From NCBI GenBank assembly GCA_036000965.1, contig DASYUT010000140.1:1-64000 (forward strand): a stretch of 64,000 bases of DNA, in the 5' to 3' direction. Source of the stretch: Actinomycetes bacterium. Lineage in GTDB: Bacteria; Actinomycetota; CALGFH01. Of this stretch, positions 50,631 to 59,843 are shown one piece after another; the first letter of the stretch is position 1, and the number at the start of each line of letters is the position of its first letter. The notes under the pieces are model-generated. The model did no database searches, had not been told where the DNA came from, and was given only the letters and a program-made list of their open reading frames with translations. A program made the position numbers and the translations under genes.

Positions 50631-51140
50631 TCAGGTGCCGGGTGCCTCGTGGCTCGCGTCCGGCACCGGCCCGCGGGCCGTCGCGACGGCGTGGCCCAGC
50701 ACGCCGGCGAGCACCGCCCACTCCTCGCCGACCGCCTTGGGGTTGCCGGGCAGGTTGACCACCAGCGTCCGGCCGGCCAGGCCGGCCGTGGCCCGGGACA
50801 GCATCGCGAACGGAGTGATCGCAAGACTGGCGTGCCGCAGCGCCTCGGCGATGCCGGGCGCCTCCCGGTCGAGCACGTCCCGGGTGGCCTCGGGAGTCAC
50901 GTCGCGCGGGCCGAGCCCAGTCCCGCCGGTGGTGAGCACCACGTCGGCCTCGGCCGCCATGCGGCGGATGGCGGCGCCGACCGCCGCCCGCTCGTCAGGC
51001 ACCACGCCGCGGGCGACGACCTCCCCGCCGGCTCCCTCGACGAGCCCGTAGAGCGCGCCGCCCCCGGCGTCGTCACGGACCCCCGCGGCGACCCGGTCGC
51101 TCACGGTGAGCACCGCCACCCGGATGCCGTCGAGCCTCAC
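50631..51140 (-). CDS. mog: molybdopterin adenylyltransferase
   Basis: 169 residues. MogA/MoaB fold: VAVLTVSDRVAAGVRDDAGG at the start, VLTTGGTGLGPRDVTPEAT with the conserved GGTG and DVTPE segments, and TLVVNLPGNPKAVGEEWAVL near the end. It adenylates molybdopterin before metal insertion by MoeA. GGAGGAG 8 nt before GTG 51140 sets the start; GTG 51155 is less likely. It is the last cofactor gene of the run galU-moeA-moaC-mog. Confidence 0.88.
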   Translation of the reverse strand: MRLDGIRVAVLTVSDRVAAGVRDDAGGGALYGLVEGAGGEVVARGVVPDERAAVGAAIRRMAAEADVVLTTGGTGLGPRDVTPEATRDVLDREAPGIAEALRHASLAITPFAMLSRATAGLAGRTLVVNLPGNPKAVGEEWAVLAGVLGHAVATARGPVPDASHEAPGT

Positions 51141-51186
51141 CGGCGCTCCTCCCACGCTCGCGCCGCCCGGGGTGCGCCCGCCCCGG

Positions 51187-51690
51187 TCACCGGCGCTCCC
51201 AGTCGCCGGAGCGGCCGCCCCGCTTGGCGTGGAGGCGCAGGTCGTCGATGCGGACGTCCCGCTGCACGCCCTTGACCATGTCGTAGAGGGCCAGGGCGGC
51301 GGTGGCGGCCGCGGTCAGCGCCTCCATCTCCACCCCGGTCCGGCCGGTGGTCCGGGCGGTGGCGGTGATCGCGACGGCGTCCGCCTCGACCGCGAGGTCG
51401 ACCTCGACCCCGGTGAGCGGCAGCGGGTGGCAGAGCGGGATCAGGTCGGGAGTGCGCTTGGCCCCCATGATCCCAGCCACCCTGGCCACCGCGAGCGCGT
51501 CCCCCTTGGGCAGCCCGCCGGAGGCGAGCAGCTCGAGCGTTGCCGGGGCGAGCAGGACCCGGCAGCCCGCCACCGCCTCACGCCGGGTCTCGGGCTTGGC
51601 CGACACGTCGACCATCCTGGCCGCCCCGGTCGGGCCCAGGTGGGTGAGCCCCGCCCCGGGCTCGGAGCCGTCCGGGGTCAGGTCACCCAT
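51187..51690 (-). CDS. moaC: cyclic pyranopterin monophosphate synthase
   Basis: 167 residues. MoaC converts the MoaA product to cyclic pyranopterin monophosphate in molybdenum cofactor synthesis. [43 protein letters not shown] and [20 protein letters not shown] with MVKGVQRD are the family signature. The start ATG 51690 overlaps the moeA end by 13 nt. moaA is not in the window. Confidence 0.93.
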   Translation of the reverse strand: MGDLTPDGSEPGAGLTHLGPTGAARMVDVSAKPETRREAVAGCRVLLAPATLELLASGGLPKGDALAVARVAGIMGAKRTPDLIPLCHPLPLTGVEVDLAVEADAVAITATARTTGRTGVEMEALTAAATAALALYDMVKGVQRDVRIDDLRLHAKRGGRSGDWERR

Positions 51691-52952
51691 GCCAGGTCCT
51701 CGCGGAGCAGCACGACCTGGACCGGAGCGCCAGCGGGGAGCTGGTCGGCCTCCTCGGGCACGACCGCGAGGCCGTCGGCGCCCGTGCACGAGCTGAGCAC
51801 CCCGGAGCCCTGGTCGCCGGTCAGGGTGGCCAGGAGGACGTCGCCCGCGACGTCGAGGCGCACACGGAGGAACGAGACCTTGCCCTTGGGGCTCAGCACC
51901 GGCTCGCCCAGCCGGGCCGCGACCCGGGGCCGGTCCAGGCGGTCGGCCGGGTAGCCGGCGAGCCGGCGCAGCGCCGGTCGCACCAGCATCTCGAACACCA
52001 CGAAGCACGACACCGGGTTGCCGGGCAGCCCGAACAGCCACGTTCCCGCGGCCAGGCCGAACGCCTGGGGCATGCCCGGCTGCATCGCCACCCGCCACAG
52101 CTCGACGTCTCCGAGCTCGGCCAGCACCCGCTTGGTGTGGTCGCGGTCGCCTACGGACACCCCTCCCGAGGTGAGCACGAAGTCCCCTTCGGCCGCGGCC
52201 AGTGCGAAGCCCCTGCGCAGAGCGGCTGGGTCGTCGTGGAGCCGGCCGCAGCGGAACGCCTCCATTCCGGCCAGATGGGACTGAGCGACCAGCAGCCACG
52301 AGTTCGAGTCGCGGATCTGGCCGGGCCCGAGCGGCTCTCCCGGGTCGACCAGCTCGTCGCCGGTGGAGACCACCGCGACGCGCGGGCGGGGGTGGACCGG
52401 CACGGAGCGCCGCCCGACCGACGCGAGCATGCCGACCGCGGCGGGGTCGACCACCCGCCCGCGTTCCAGCACGACCGTGCCGGCGCGCACGTCCTCGCCG
52501 GCCTCGCGCACGAAGGCGCGCTCCCCCTGCTGCGACCGGACGAGCACCTCGTCACCTTCCACGGTCGCCTGCTCGACCGGGACGACCGCGTCGGCCCCGG
52601 GCGGCAGGGCGCCGCCGGTCATGATCCGCACCGCGGTCCCCGGCTGGACCACCGGCAGGCGGGCCGTGCCCGCGAACACCTCCCCCACCACCCGGAGCGG
52701 CACCGGGGATTCCTCCCCCGCCCCGTCCAGGTCGGCTGAGCGGACCGCGAAGCCGTCCATGGAGGAGTTGGCGAACGGAGGCAGATCCTCGCCGGCGCGC
52801 ACGTCCTCGGCCAGCACGCAGCCGAGCGTGTCGCCCAGGGGCACGTCCCGGGCCGGCAGGGGCCGCACCCGTTCGAGCACCCGCGCCCTGGCCTCCCCGA
52901 ACGGGAGCAGGCCGGGCGGGTTCGGCCGGGCGGGCGGGAAGCGGGCGGACAT
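51678..52952 (-). CDS. moeA: molybdopterin molybdenumtransferase
   Basis: 424 residues. [20 protein letters not shown] with [45 protein letters not shown] and [18 protein letters not shown] are the four classical MoeA segments; domain IV ends with the strand [20 protein letters not shown]. It inserts molybdate into adenylated molybdopterin. The start shares one base with the galU stop (TGATG), so the two are translationally coupled. Confidence 0.94.
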   Translation of the reverse strand: MSARFPPARPNPPGLLPFGEARARVLERVRPLPARDVPLGDTLGCVLAEDVRAGEDLPPFANSSMDGFAVRSADLDGAGEESPVPLRVVGEVFAGTARLPVVQPGTAVRIMTGGALPPGADAVVPVEQATVEGDEVLVRSQQGERAFVREAGEDVRAGTVVLERGRVVDPAAVGMLASVGRRSVPVHPRPRVAVVSTGDELVDPGEPLGPGQIRDSNSWLLVAQSHLAGMEAFRCGRLHDDPAALRRGFALAAAEGDFVLTSGGVSVGDRDHTKRVLAELGDVELWRVAMQPGMPQAFGLAAGTWLFGLPGNPVSCFVVFEMLVRPALRRLAGYPADRLDRPRVAARLGEPVLSPKGKVSFLRVRLDVAGDVLLATLTGDQGSGVLSSCTGADGLAVVPEEADQLPAGAPVQVVLLREDLAWVT

Positions 52953-53854
52953 CAGTGGCGGCAGGGCTCGGCCTGCTCGGCCTCGGCAATGAACCGGCGC
53001 AGGAACGCCATGAACCCGGGGCCGACGTCCTCCCGGCGACTGGCCAGCTCGACGGTGGCCCGCAGGTAGTCGTTCTTGTCCCCCACGTCGTAGCGCTTGC
53101 CGGTGAAGACCATCGCGTTCACGCCCGCCTCCCCGGCCTGGGTGAGACGCTTCAGCGCGTCGACGAGCTGGATCTCGCCCTTCTTGTCGGGCTTGGTCTC
53201 CCGCAGAGCGTCGAAGACGTCGGGGTGGAGCACGTAGCGGCCGATGGACGCGAGATTGGACGGGGCCTCGTCCGGGTCGGGCTTCTCGACGATGTCGGCC
53301 ACCCGGTACAGGCCGGGCTCGACCTCGTCGCCGGGCGCGATCGCGCCGTAGGCCTTGATCTGCGACGGCTCGACCTCCATGGCCGCGATCACGCTCGCCC
53401 CGTGGCGCTCGAAGGAGCTCACCAGCTCGGCCAGCAGCTTCTCGTCCTCGCCGATCAGGTCGTCGCCGAGCAGCACGGCGAACGGCTCGTCGCCCACGTG
53501 CTGCTCGGCCACGCTGATCGCGTGCCCGAGCCCGAGCGGCATCTTCTGGCGGATGTAGTGGATCTCGGCCAGGTCAGAGATGGCTCGGACCTCGGCCAGC
53601 TTCTCCCTGTCGCCCTTTTCGGCGAGGACCCCTTCGAGCTCCCAGGCGCGGTCGAAGTGGTCCTCGATCGCGCCCTTGCCGCGGCCGGTGATGATCAGGA
53701 TGTCCTCGAGCCCGGCCCGGACCGCCTCCTCGAGCACGTACTGGATCGCCGGCTTGTCGACGACCGGGAGCATCTCCTTGGGCTGTGCCTTCGAGGCGGG
53801 CAGGAACCGGGTCCCGAGCCCCGCCGCAGGAATGACGGCCTTGCGTACGTTCAC
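52952..53854 (-). CDS. galU: UTP-glucose-1-phosphate uridylyltransferase
   Basis: 300 residues from GTG 53854, with GGAGGG six nt ahead. KAVIPAAGLGTRFLPASKAQ with PKEMLPVVDKP is the nucleotide-binding start; FAVLLGDDLIGEDE the catalytic Asp strand; VEKPDPDEAP and GKRYDVGDKNDYLRATVELA the closing motifs. It makes UDP-glucose for cell-wall and polysaccharide synthesis. It is the first gene of the galU-moeA-moaC-mog run, an order shared with other actinobacteria. Confidence 0.94.
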   Translation of the reverse strand: MNVRKAVIPAAGLGTRFLPASKAQPKEMLPVVDKPAIQYVLEEAVRAGLEDILIITGRGKGAIEDHFDRAWELEGVLAEKGDREKLAEVRAISDLAEIHYIRQKMPLGLGHAISVAEQHVGDEPFAVLLGDDLIGEDEKLLAELVSSFERHGASVIAAMEVEPSQIKAYGAIAPGDEVEPGLYRVADIVEKPDPDEAPSNLASIGRYVLHPDVFDALRETKPDKKGEIQLVDALKRLTQAGEAGVNAMVFTGKRYDVGDKNDYLRATVELASRREDVGPGFMAFLRRFIAEAEQAEPCRH

Positions 53855-53990
53855 GTCGACCCTCCGAGCATGTGGTTTCGACCCCCCGAGCCTGCGCATC
53901 GTCGATGAGGCGATGCTACTGAATGCAGGCGCATGCCGCTCGCGACCAAGACAAGCTCGCCAGTCCGGCTCCACCTCTTGGCGCAGCCTG

Positions 53991-56081
53991 TTACTCGACC
54001 CGGGCCGGACGGATCGGGGTGGGCCGCCGCCGCGCCCTGGTCGGGGCCGCCGCCGCGCCCGCGACCACGACCCGGTCGCGGCCCCGGCTCTTGGCCTCGT
54101 ACATGGCGTCGTCGGCCGCCCGCAGCAGGTCGCTGGTGGAGCGCGCGTGCTCTGGGTAGCACGCGACCCCGATCGACAGGGTCAGGCGGACGCCCCCGTC
54201 CCCTGGCCGGTCGGTGAACGGCCGGGCGTTGACGAGGTCACGGAGCTTCTCGGCCGTGGCGATCCCGCCGGCCAGGTTGGTCTCGGGCAGGATGAGCACG
54301 AACTCCTCGCCGCCGTAGCGGGCGAACGTGTCGATGTCGCGCACGCTGGAGACGATCCGGCGAGCCAGCTCCATCAGCACCTCGTCGCCGCGCTGGTGCC
54401 CGTGGCGGTCGTTGACCAGCTTGAAGTGGTCCACGTCGAGCATGAGGAGGGCGAACAACCGGTCGAAGCGGCGGGAGCGCTCGAGCTCCTGCTCGAAGCG
54501 GCGCTCGAAGTAGCGGTAGTTCCACGTGCCGGTCACCGCGTCGGTCAGCGACAGGCGTTCGGCCTCCTCGTGGAGCTGGACGTTCTCGATGGCGACGGCG
54601 GCCTGGACGGCGAAGTCGGCCAGGGCGCCGGCGTCGGCGAGCGTGAACGCCTCGCCCGTCTCCCGGTCGTAGACGTTCAGCACCCCGAGCACGCGTCCCT
54701 GAGCCAGGAGCGGGACGCTCACCTGGGAGGAGACGCGGCGGACCTCGGGCGGGGCCGAGACCACCATCGGCTTGCCGGTGGCTGCCACCGACCCGGCCAC
54801 GCCCTGCCCGACCGCGATGCGGCCGGCCAGCTCCCGGTCGGCAAGCCCGTAGGTGGCCTGGCGCACGAGGGCAGCCCGGTCGGTGGTGAGCAGCAGCACG
54901 CTCCCTGCCCGTGCCCGGCATGCCCGCACGGCCGCCTCCAGCACGACCTCGAGCAGCTTGGGCAGGTCGTGCGTTGACGAGAGGGTCTGGCCGAGGCGGG
55001 TCATCGACCGGGACAGCTCGTCCCGGCTGGCTCGCAGGGCGGCCAGGTACTCCCCCAGCTCGACCCGCATGCTGTCGAAGGCACGAGCCAGCTCCCCCAC
55101 CTCCCCGCCTGAGCGCACGGCCGAAGGCGGGCTCGCGAAGTTCCCCTTGGCGATGGAACGGGCCTGATCGGCGAGCTCGCGGAGGGGCTGGGACAGCAGC
55201 CGGGCCAGGGTCGCGCCGAGCAGCGTCGCGATCAGACCAGCGGCCACCAGGAGGAGCAGGACCAGCGCGACCAGCCGGGTGTCGACCGCACCGGCGGCCG
55301 TGCCGTCGATCGCGGTGACCAGCAGCCTCGCCTCCTGACCGGGCGTGGCCGAGAGCCAGCCGGTCGAGGCGAGCACCCGGCGGCCGGCGAGCTCGCCGCC
55401 CCGGGGCTGGTCGGCCACTGGCACCCGGTCGCGGCCGGTCATCCAGGTGAGGGTGCTCGCCACCGGGCGGCCCCCGACCACGAAGGTGAGGTCCGCGCCC
55501 TGGCCCCGGTCGGGGCGCAGGCGGCCGAGCTCCAGGACATCCAGCCAGACGCCGGCCACCACGGTGCCCATCAGGCACCGGTCGGCGCGGCAGTCGCGGC
55601 GCTCGACAGGCACGCTCTGGCGCTGCAGGAGGCCGCTGTCGCGGCCGGCCGGCGCCGACCCGAGCAGGGCTTCGAGCCGGGGCACGGGCACGTCGGCCAG
55701 CAGGTTGGGCTCGGTCCGGCCACGGTGGGCCAGCAGCTCCCCGTGCGCGCCGGTCACGGCGACGAGCAGGTCGGCGAACTCGCCCCGGTCGAGCACGGCC
55801 TGGAGCGCGCGCCGGTCCGGCCGGACCAGCGCCGCCTGGACCTCCGGGCTCCCGGCCAGCAGCCGGGCCGCCTCCGACGCATGCCTGCCCTGGGCGCGCA
55901 GGGTGAGCCCGGCTGCGTGCCCGTCGACCGCGAGCGCCTCGCGCTCGTAGTGGGCCGCGGTCGCGGCCGCGACGCGCAACTGCCACAGCGTCATCGCCGC
56001 CACCGGTACCACCACGATCACGACGAAGAACAGCGTGAGGCGAGACCGCAGCGACAAGCCCCCAGCCCCCCTGGTTGTCAC
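53991..56081 (-). CDS. membrane-bound diguanylate cyclase with HAMP and GAF
   Basis: 696 residues. A first span (LTLFFVVIVVVPVAAMTL, about 15-32), an external sensor of about 240 residues with two Cys (RRDCRADRC), a second span (LVALVLLLLVAAGLIATLLG), HAMP (QPLRELADQARSIAKGNF), a GAF domain (about 370-520, with QVSVPLLAQGRVLGVLNVYD) and GGDEF (about 530-680). The cyclase signature is YGGEEF, with LMLDVDHFKLVNDRHGHQRG as the metal and guanine-binding segment; an RxxD inhibitory site five residues before GGEEF is not seen. It makes cyclic di-GMP. GTG 56081 is the start, in a 190-nt divergent region with FmdB. Confidence 0.9.
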   Translation of the reverse strand: MTTRGAGGLSLRSRLTLFFVVIVVVPVAAMTLWQLRVAAATAAHYEREALAVDGHAAGLTLRAQGRHASEAARLLAGSPEVQAALVRPDRRALQAVLDRGEFADLLVAVTGAHGELLAHRGRTEPNLLADVPVPRLEALLGSAPAGRDSGLLQRQSVPVERRDCRADRCLMGTVVAGVWLDVLELGRLRPDRGQGADLTFVVGGRPVASTLTWMTGRDRVPVADQPRGGELAGRRVLASTGWLSATPGQEARLLVTAIDGTAAGAVDTRLVALVLLLLVAAGLIATLLGATLARLLSQPLRELADQARSIAKGNFASPPSAVRSGGEVGELARAFDSMRVELGEYLAALRASRDELSRSMTRLGQTLSSTHDLPKLLEVVLEAAVRACRARAGSVLLLTTDRAALVRQATYGLADRELAGRIAVGQGVAGSVAATGKPMVVSAPPEVRRVSSQVSVPLLAQGRVLGVLNVYDRETGEAFTLADAGALADFAVQAAVAIENVQLHEEAERLSLTDAVTGTWNYRYFERRFEQELERSRRFDRLFALLMLDVDHFKLVNDRHGHQRGDEVLMELARRIVSSVRDIDTFARYGGEEFVLILPETNLAGGIATAEKLRDLVNARPFTDRPGDGGVRLTLSIGVACYPEHARSTSDLLRAADDAMYEAKSRGRDRVVVAGAAAAPTRARRRPTPIRPARVE

Positions 56082-56111
56082 CCGGCCGGCGACTCCGGTC
56101 CAGAATCGGTC

Positions 56112-56148
56112 GATAGGTCAAGAACCCTTGAAAGGGTTATAGCCTATC
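56112..56148. promoter_or_regulatory. nested dyad between the GGDEF and FmdB genes
   Basis: Inner arms AACCCTT-ga-AAGGGTT (56123-56138) lie within outer arms GATAGG (56112-56117) and CCTATC (56143-56148). On the minus strand TCAAG, 17 bases, CCGATT resembles a sigma-28-type promoter for the GGDEF gene; that match is tentative. Confidence 0.45.
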
Positions 56149-56270
56149 CCGGCGACGGTGGCGAGCGTGAGAGCGAGCGTCACCCTCGGGCCCCGACCCG
56201 GGATTGCTACAATCGTTCACCGAGCGGCCGCCTGGGTGGCGCCAGCTCGTGTTCTCTCCCAGGAGCGTCG

Positions 56271-56714
56271 ATGCCGACCTACGAGTACGCCTGCACCGAG
56301 TGCGGCGAGCACGTCGAAGTGGTGCAGTCCATGTCCGAAGCGCCGTTGGCCACATGCGCCGTGTGCGGCGGCAAGCTGCGCAAGGTGTACGCCCCCATCG
56401 GCATCGTGTTCAAGGGGTCGGGCTTCTACCGCACCGACTCCCGCGCCAAGGCGGGCGCCTCGGAAGGCGGTGCCAGGGAGTCGGCTGCCAGGGAGTCGGC
56501 TGCCAGGGAGTCGGCTGCCAGGGAGTCGGCTGCCAGGGAGTCGGCTGCCAGGGAGTCGGGTGCCAGGGAGTCGGGTGCCAGGGAGTCGGCTGCCAAGGAC
56601 GCGAAGCCCGCGGCCACCTCTTCCCGCCGCGGCTCGGAGTCGGGGTCCGGCTCGTCCTCTGGGTCCCCGTCCTCCGGATCCACCTCGTCGAAGCCGGCCG
56701 AGAAGAGCGCTTGA
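56271..56714 (+). CDS. FmdB-type zinc ribbon protein with repeat tail
   Basis: 147 residues. The N-terminal zinc ribbon (1-55) has the family start MPTYEYACTECGEHVEVVQS and the second Cys pair in CAVCGGKLRKVYAPIGIVFK. FmdB-like proteins are small putative regulators or chaperone partners. Here the C-terminal part (from about residue 66) is a run of eight ARES(A/G)  units followed by a Ser/Gly-rich tail, so the protein is twice the length of the bare ribbon. Start ATG 56271 has AGGAGC ahead. Confidence 0.85.
   Translation: MPTYEYACTECGEHVEVVQSMSEAPLATCAVCGGKLRKVYAPIGIVFKGSGFYRTDSRAKAGASEGGARESAARESAARESAARESAARESAARESGARESGARESAAKDAKPAATSSRRGSESGSGSSSGSPSSGSTSSKPAEKSA
56472..56591 (+). repeat. 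15-bp repeat coding for ARESA units
   Basis: Eight copies of GCCAGGGAGTCGGCT, nearly perfect (two copies end GGT), in codon phase inside the FmdB-like gene. The copies differ so little that they must be young. Confidence 0.93.
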
Positions 56715-56984
56715 CGTCGTCCCCGCCGCGAAGGGTGGGGATTTCCAGCCTGCTCACTGCTGGGCGACCCCAGGACCCGACTACCCGACTTAGTGTGTGC
56801 TAGCCCTCAAGAGGTGAAGCGGTCAATCCCCAGCCGCCCGCCTTGGCCAGCCCTGCGACCCGAACCCGCATCTCCTCCTGGTTCGAATAGGAAAGCGTCT
56901 GGGCCATAGGAGAGCGTCTGGGCCACTCGGACACCAGTTCGAACCGAGAGTGATGGTCGTTCGACTTGGCCGTGGACTGCCCTG
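56715..56984. other. gap left of IS-like unit 2
   Basis: No gene recognised. GAGCGTCTGGGCCA-like sequence is doubled (about 56889-56925), and a GTTCGAAT stretch at about 56880 recalls a tRNA T-loop but lacks the rest of a tRNA. Confidence 0.45.
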
Positions 56985-57007
56985 ATTGAGGGTGTCCGCG
57001 ATGCTTC
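56985..57007 (+). repeat. left terminal inverted repeat, unit 2
   Basis: Differs from the unit 1 left end at 2 of 23 positions. It follows directly after the transposase stop codon (57009-57011, minus strand). Confidence 0.65.
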
Positions 57008-57008
57008 T

Positions 57009-57215
57009 TCAGGCGGGGACCCGGTGCAGCCACCGGCCGAGGCAGACCAGCGCCGCGGCAGCGCGGAAGACGTCTGGAGGCGGTAGAACCAGCCCCGCCA
57101 GCGGCGCAACGACCAGGCGTTGGCCAGATGACCGATCGACTGCTCCACCAATGCGCCGTCCTCCCTGAGCGGAGCGCGACCCGCCCGCAGCCTGCACTGG
57201 CAATATGGGTGACAC
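57009..57215 (-). pseudogene. transposase remnant (DDE type), C-terminal part
   Basis: Read on the minus strand: LREDGALVEQSIGHLANAWS then LRRWRGWFYRLQ, a frameshift near 57075, then DVFRAAAALVCLGRWLHRVP and a stop. This is the end of a DDE transposase, with the last catalytic Glu in VEQSIGHLANAW. It fits the same family as the fragment at 10533-10820, which covers the central part. Confidence 0.65.
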
Positions 57216-57224
57216 AGCATATTG
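57201..57224. promoter_or_regulatory. dyad operator before the DHA2 exporter
   Basis: CAATATG (57201-57207), ten bases, CATATTG (57218-57224): perfect 7-bp arms in an AT-rich patch 64 bases before the exporter start. It is the likely site of the TetR protein coded downstream. Confidence 0.65.
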
Positions 57225-57287
57225 ATAGTTACTAGCTCTTCCGAGATACTCCCTCTCAGATGCCACTACCGAAAGCTGGTGACTACC

Positions 57288-58838
57288 ATGAAGGCTTCCG
57301 ATGCTCGCAGGTGGTGGGCGCTCGGCGCGCTCTCCCTCAGCGTGCTGGTGGTCGGGCTGGACCTGACGGTGCTCAACCTGGCCCTGCCCACCCTCGCCAC
57401 CGATCTACACGCCTCCACCGCCCAGCTGCAGTGGATCGTGGACGCCTACAGCCTGGTGCTGGCGGCGCTGCTGCTGCCGGCGGGCCTGCTCGGCGACCGC
57501 TTCGGCCGCAAGAAGCTGCTGCTCGGCGGCCTGCTGGTGTTCGGGGCCGCCTCGCTGGCCTGCGCGTACGCCTCCTCGGCGGGGGAGCTGGTCGCCGCTC
57601 GCGCGCTGCTCGGGCTCGGCGCGGCCGCCATCATCCCGCTGTCGCTGTCGGTGCTGCCGGTGCTGTTCTCGGAGCAGGAGCGGCAACGGGCGATCACGAT
57701 CATGCTGGGCGCCACCTTCGTGGCGTTCCCGATCGGCCCGATCCTGGGCGGCTGGCTGCTGACCCACTACTGGTGGGGCTCGGTGTTCCTGATCAACGGA
57801 CCGGTGATCGCGCTGGCGCTGCTGGCCGTGAGCGTGCTGCTCCCGGAGTCTCGTAGCCTGCAGCGTCCCCGTCTGGACCTGGTCGGCATCGTCGTCTCCA
57901 GCCTCGGCCTGGCCGGGCTGACCTACGGCGCCATCGAAGCCGGCCAGCACGGCTGGGGGGACACCGCCGCGCTGGTCGCGATGCTGGCCGGGGCGCTGCT
58001 ACTGGCGGCGTTTGTGGTCTGGGAGCGGCGGGTCGCCCGCCGCCCCGCCGGCCAGCCGCTGGTCGACCTGACGCTGTTTCGCTCGGCCAGCTTCACCTGG
58101 GGCACGCTGCTGGCCACCGTGGTGACGTTCGCCATGTTCGGGCTGCTGTTTGCGGTACCGCAGTACTTCCAGGCGGTCCGCGGCACCGACGCGCTCGGCA
58201 CCGGCCTGCGGTTGCTGCCGCTGATCGGCGGGCTGCTGGTCGGTGCCCAGACGGCCGACCGGCTCGCGCCCCGGATCGGCGCCAAGGCCACCGTCGCGCT
58301 GGGGTTCACGCTGCTGGCCGCCGGGCTTGGCGCCGGGGCGACCACCGGGCTGCACACCAGCGACGGGTTCACGCTCACCTGGATCGCGGTGCTCGGCGCT
58401 GGGCTGGGGTTCGTGCTGCCGACGGCGATCGACGCCGCGCTGAGCGCGCTGTCGACCGAGCGCAGCGGGGCGGGCTCCGCCCTGATCCTGGCGGTGCGCC
58501 AGGTCGGCGCCACCATCGGCGTGGCGGTGCTGGGTTCGGTCCTCAACGCCGGTTACCACGCCCGGCTGGACGTGACCGGCCTGCCCCCGCAGCTCGCCGA
58601 GGTGGTGCGCGACAGCGCCGCCGCCGGGGTCGCGGTCGCCCAGCAGCTCGGTTCGGCCCTGCTGCTGGACTCGGTGCGCGCCGCGTTCGTGCACGGCATG
58701 GACACCCTGCTGTGGACCTGCGGCGGCCTGGCGGTGGCGGGTATCGTGCTCACGCTGGTGTTCCTGCCCCGGCGGGCCGCCACGCTCGCGGCTCCGGAGA
58801 CCGAACCAGCAGCATCGGAGGCGGACGTTGTTGTCTGA
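57288..58838 (+). CDS. DHA2-family multidrug MFS exporter
   Basis: 516 residues with 14 predicted spans. The early motif LDLTVLNLALPTLATDL (TMS1, motif D1) and GDRFGRKKLLLGG (motif A, loop 2-3) are typical of QacA/EmrB-type drug:H+ antiporters; ARALLGLGAAAIIPLSLSVL (motif B) and PIGPILGGWLL (motif C) follow. I start at ATG 57288; the frame is open 22 codons further. The TetR gene begins 8 nt after its stop, so the pair is an operon with regulator and pump. Confidence 0.9.
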   Translation: MKASDARRWWALGALSLSVLVVGLDLTVLNLALPTLATDLHASTAQLQWIVDAYSLVLAALLLPAGLLGDRFGRKKLLLGGLLVFGAASLACAYASSAGELVAARALLGLGAAAIIPLSLSVLPVLFSEQERQRAITIMLGATFVAFPIGPILGGWLLTHYWWGSVFLINGPVIALALLAVSVLLPESRSLQRPRLDLVGIVVSSLGLAGLTYGAIEAGQHGWGDTAALVAMLAGALLLAAFVVWERRVARRPAGQPLVDLTLFRSASFTWGTLLATVVTFAMFGLLFAVPQYFQAVRGTDALGTGLRLLPLIGGLLVGAQTADRLAPRIGAKATVALGFTLLAAGLGAGATTGLHTSDGFTLTWIAVLGAGLGFVLPTAIDAALSALSTERSGAGSALILAVRQVGATIGVAVLGSVLNAGYHARLDVTGLPPQLAEVVRDSAAAGVAVAQQLGSALLLDSVRAAFVHGMDTLLWTCGGLAVAGIVLTLVFLPRRAATLAAPETEPAASEADVVV

Positions 58839-58846
58839 GGGGGACG

Positions 58847-59452
58847 TTGTTGTCTGAGGGGGACGCTCGAGCACCGGTCGGGTTGCGCGAGCGCAAGAAG
58901 GCCAAGACCCGCGCGGCGATCCGCCAGCACGCCCTGCGGCTGTTCCAGACGCAGGGCTATGAGGCCACCACCGTGGAGCAGATCGCCGAGGCGGCCGAGA
59001 TCTCCCCCAGCACCTTCTTCCGCTACTTCCTGACCAAGGAAGCCGTGGTCCTCACCGACGAGTACGACCCGCTAATCGTGGCGGCGTTCAAGGCCCAGCC
59101 GGCCGAGCTGGGTCCAATCACCGCCCTGCGGCGCGCATTCCACCAGGTGTTCGCCGCGCTGTCCGCCGAGCAGCTGGCGCAGGAGCGAGAACGCCAAGCG
59201 CTGATCCTGTCGGTGGCTGAGCTGCGCGCGGGCGCGCTGGACGGGCTCGCCCAGACGGTCCAGCTGCTCGCCGAGGTGGTGGCCGAGCGGGTCGGGCGAC
59301 GCCCCAACGAGCTGGCCGTGCGCAGCTTCGCCGGCGCGGTGATCGGGGTGGGCCTGGCCGCGATGCTCACCGCGGCCGAGGACCCGACAGCCGACATCTT
59401 CGCGCTGCTGGACGCCGCCATGGCACACCTGGAGGCCGGCCTGCCATTGTGA
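58847..59452 (+). CDS. TetR-family regulator of the exporter
   Basis: About 200 residues from TTG 58847 or 58850, with GAGGGGG just ahead. HTH: KTRAAIRQHALRLFQTQGYE, then ATTVEQIAEAAEISPSTFFR and YFLTKEAVVLTDEYDP, a clear TetR start. The ligand domain has TALRRAFHQVFAALSAEQLA. The 19 bases around the exporter stop (GGACGTTGTTGTCTGAGGG) are duplicated in tandem; the second copy supplies this gene's ribosome site and start. So the start signal was made by a local duplication. Confidence 0.87.
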   Translation: MLSEGDARAPVGLRERKKAKTRAAIRQHALRLFQTQGYEATTVEQIAEAAEISPSTFFRYFLTKEAVVLTDEYDPLIVAAFKAQPAELGPITALRRAFHQVFAALSAEQLAQERERQALILSVAELRAGALDGLAQTVQLLAEVVAERVGRRPNELAVRSFAGAVIGVGLAAMLTAAEDPTADIFALLDAAMAHLEAGLPL

Positions 59453-59843
59453 GCCTGGCAGACGGCCGGGTCCACTCGACGCGCCCCTGCCTCACCGGGG
59501 CTCGGACCCCTGCCAGCCGGCGCTGGCCAACCCAGGCACCCGGACCCTTGGTTCCGCAGCACCACACACAAGGACCTCTCGCCTATCCACCCCCGGTGAT
59601 GCGGACCCGAGCCCTGTCACCAGGCCGGCTGGCCAAGCCGTCGGGCACCGTCGGCGATGATCCTTCGTGCCTGCCTGAACAGAGCCGACGGCACGATCGT
59701 GGTGACAGCGGCGGACACGATGTTGGCGGACCAGGCTTTGGCCGGCGATACCACCCTCGGCTGCGCGGCAGCCCACCGTCGTGTGCACGTTCGTGTCACC
59801 GTTCACCCCATCTCCGGTGTCGCTCCACGCATGCCAGCCAACC
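59453..59843. other. gap at the right side of unit 2
   Basis: About 390 bases with no gene I recognise. Short Pro/Ser-rich frames on both strands look accidental. Confidence 0.5.

Noticed and set aside
52140-52165. Another copy of GGACACCC-type end
   Set aside because: It is inside moeA in a conserved coding segment and matches only eight bases.
56870-56905. A tRNA-like GTTCGAAT segment
   Set aside because: The stem around the loop does not pair at two positions, and no anticodon or acceptor arm is found.
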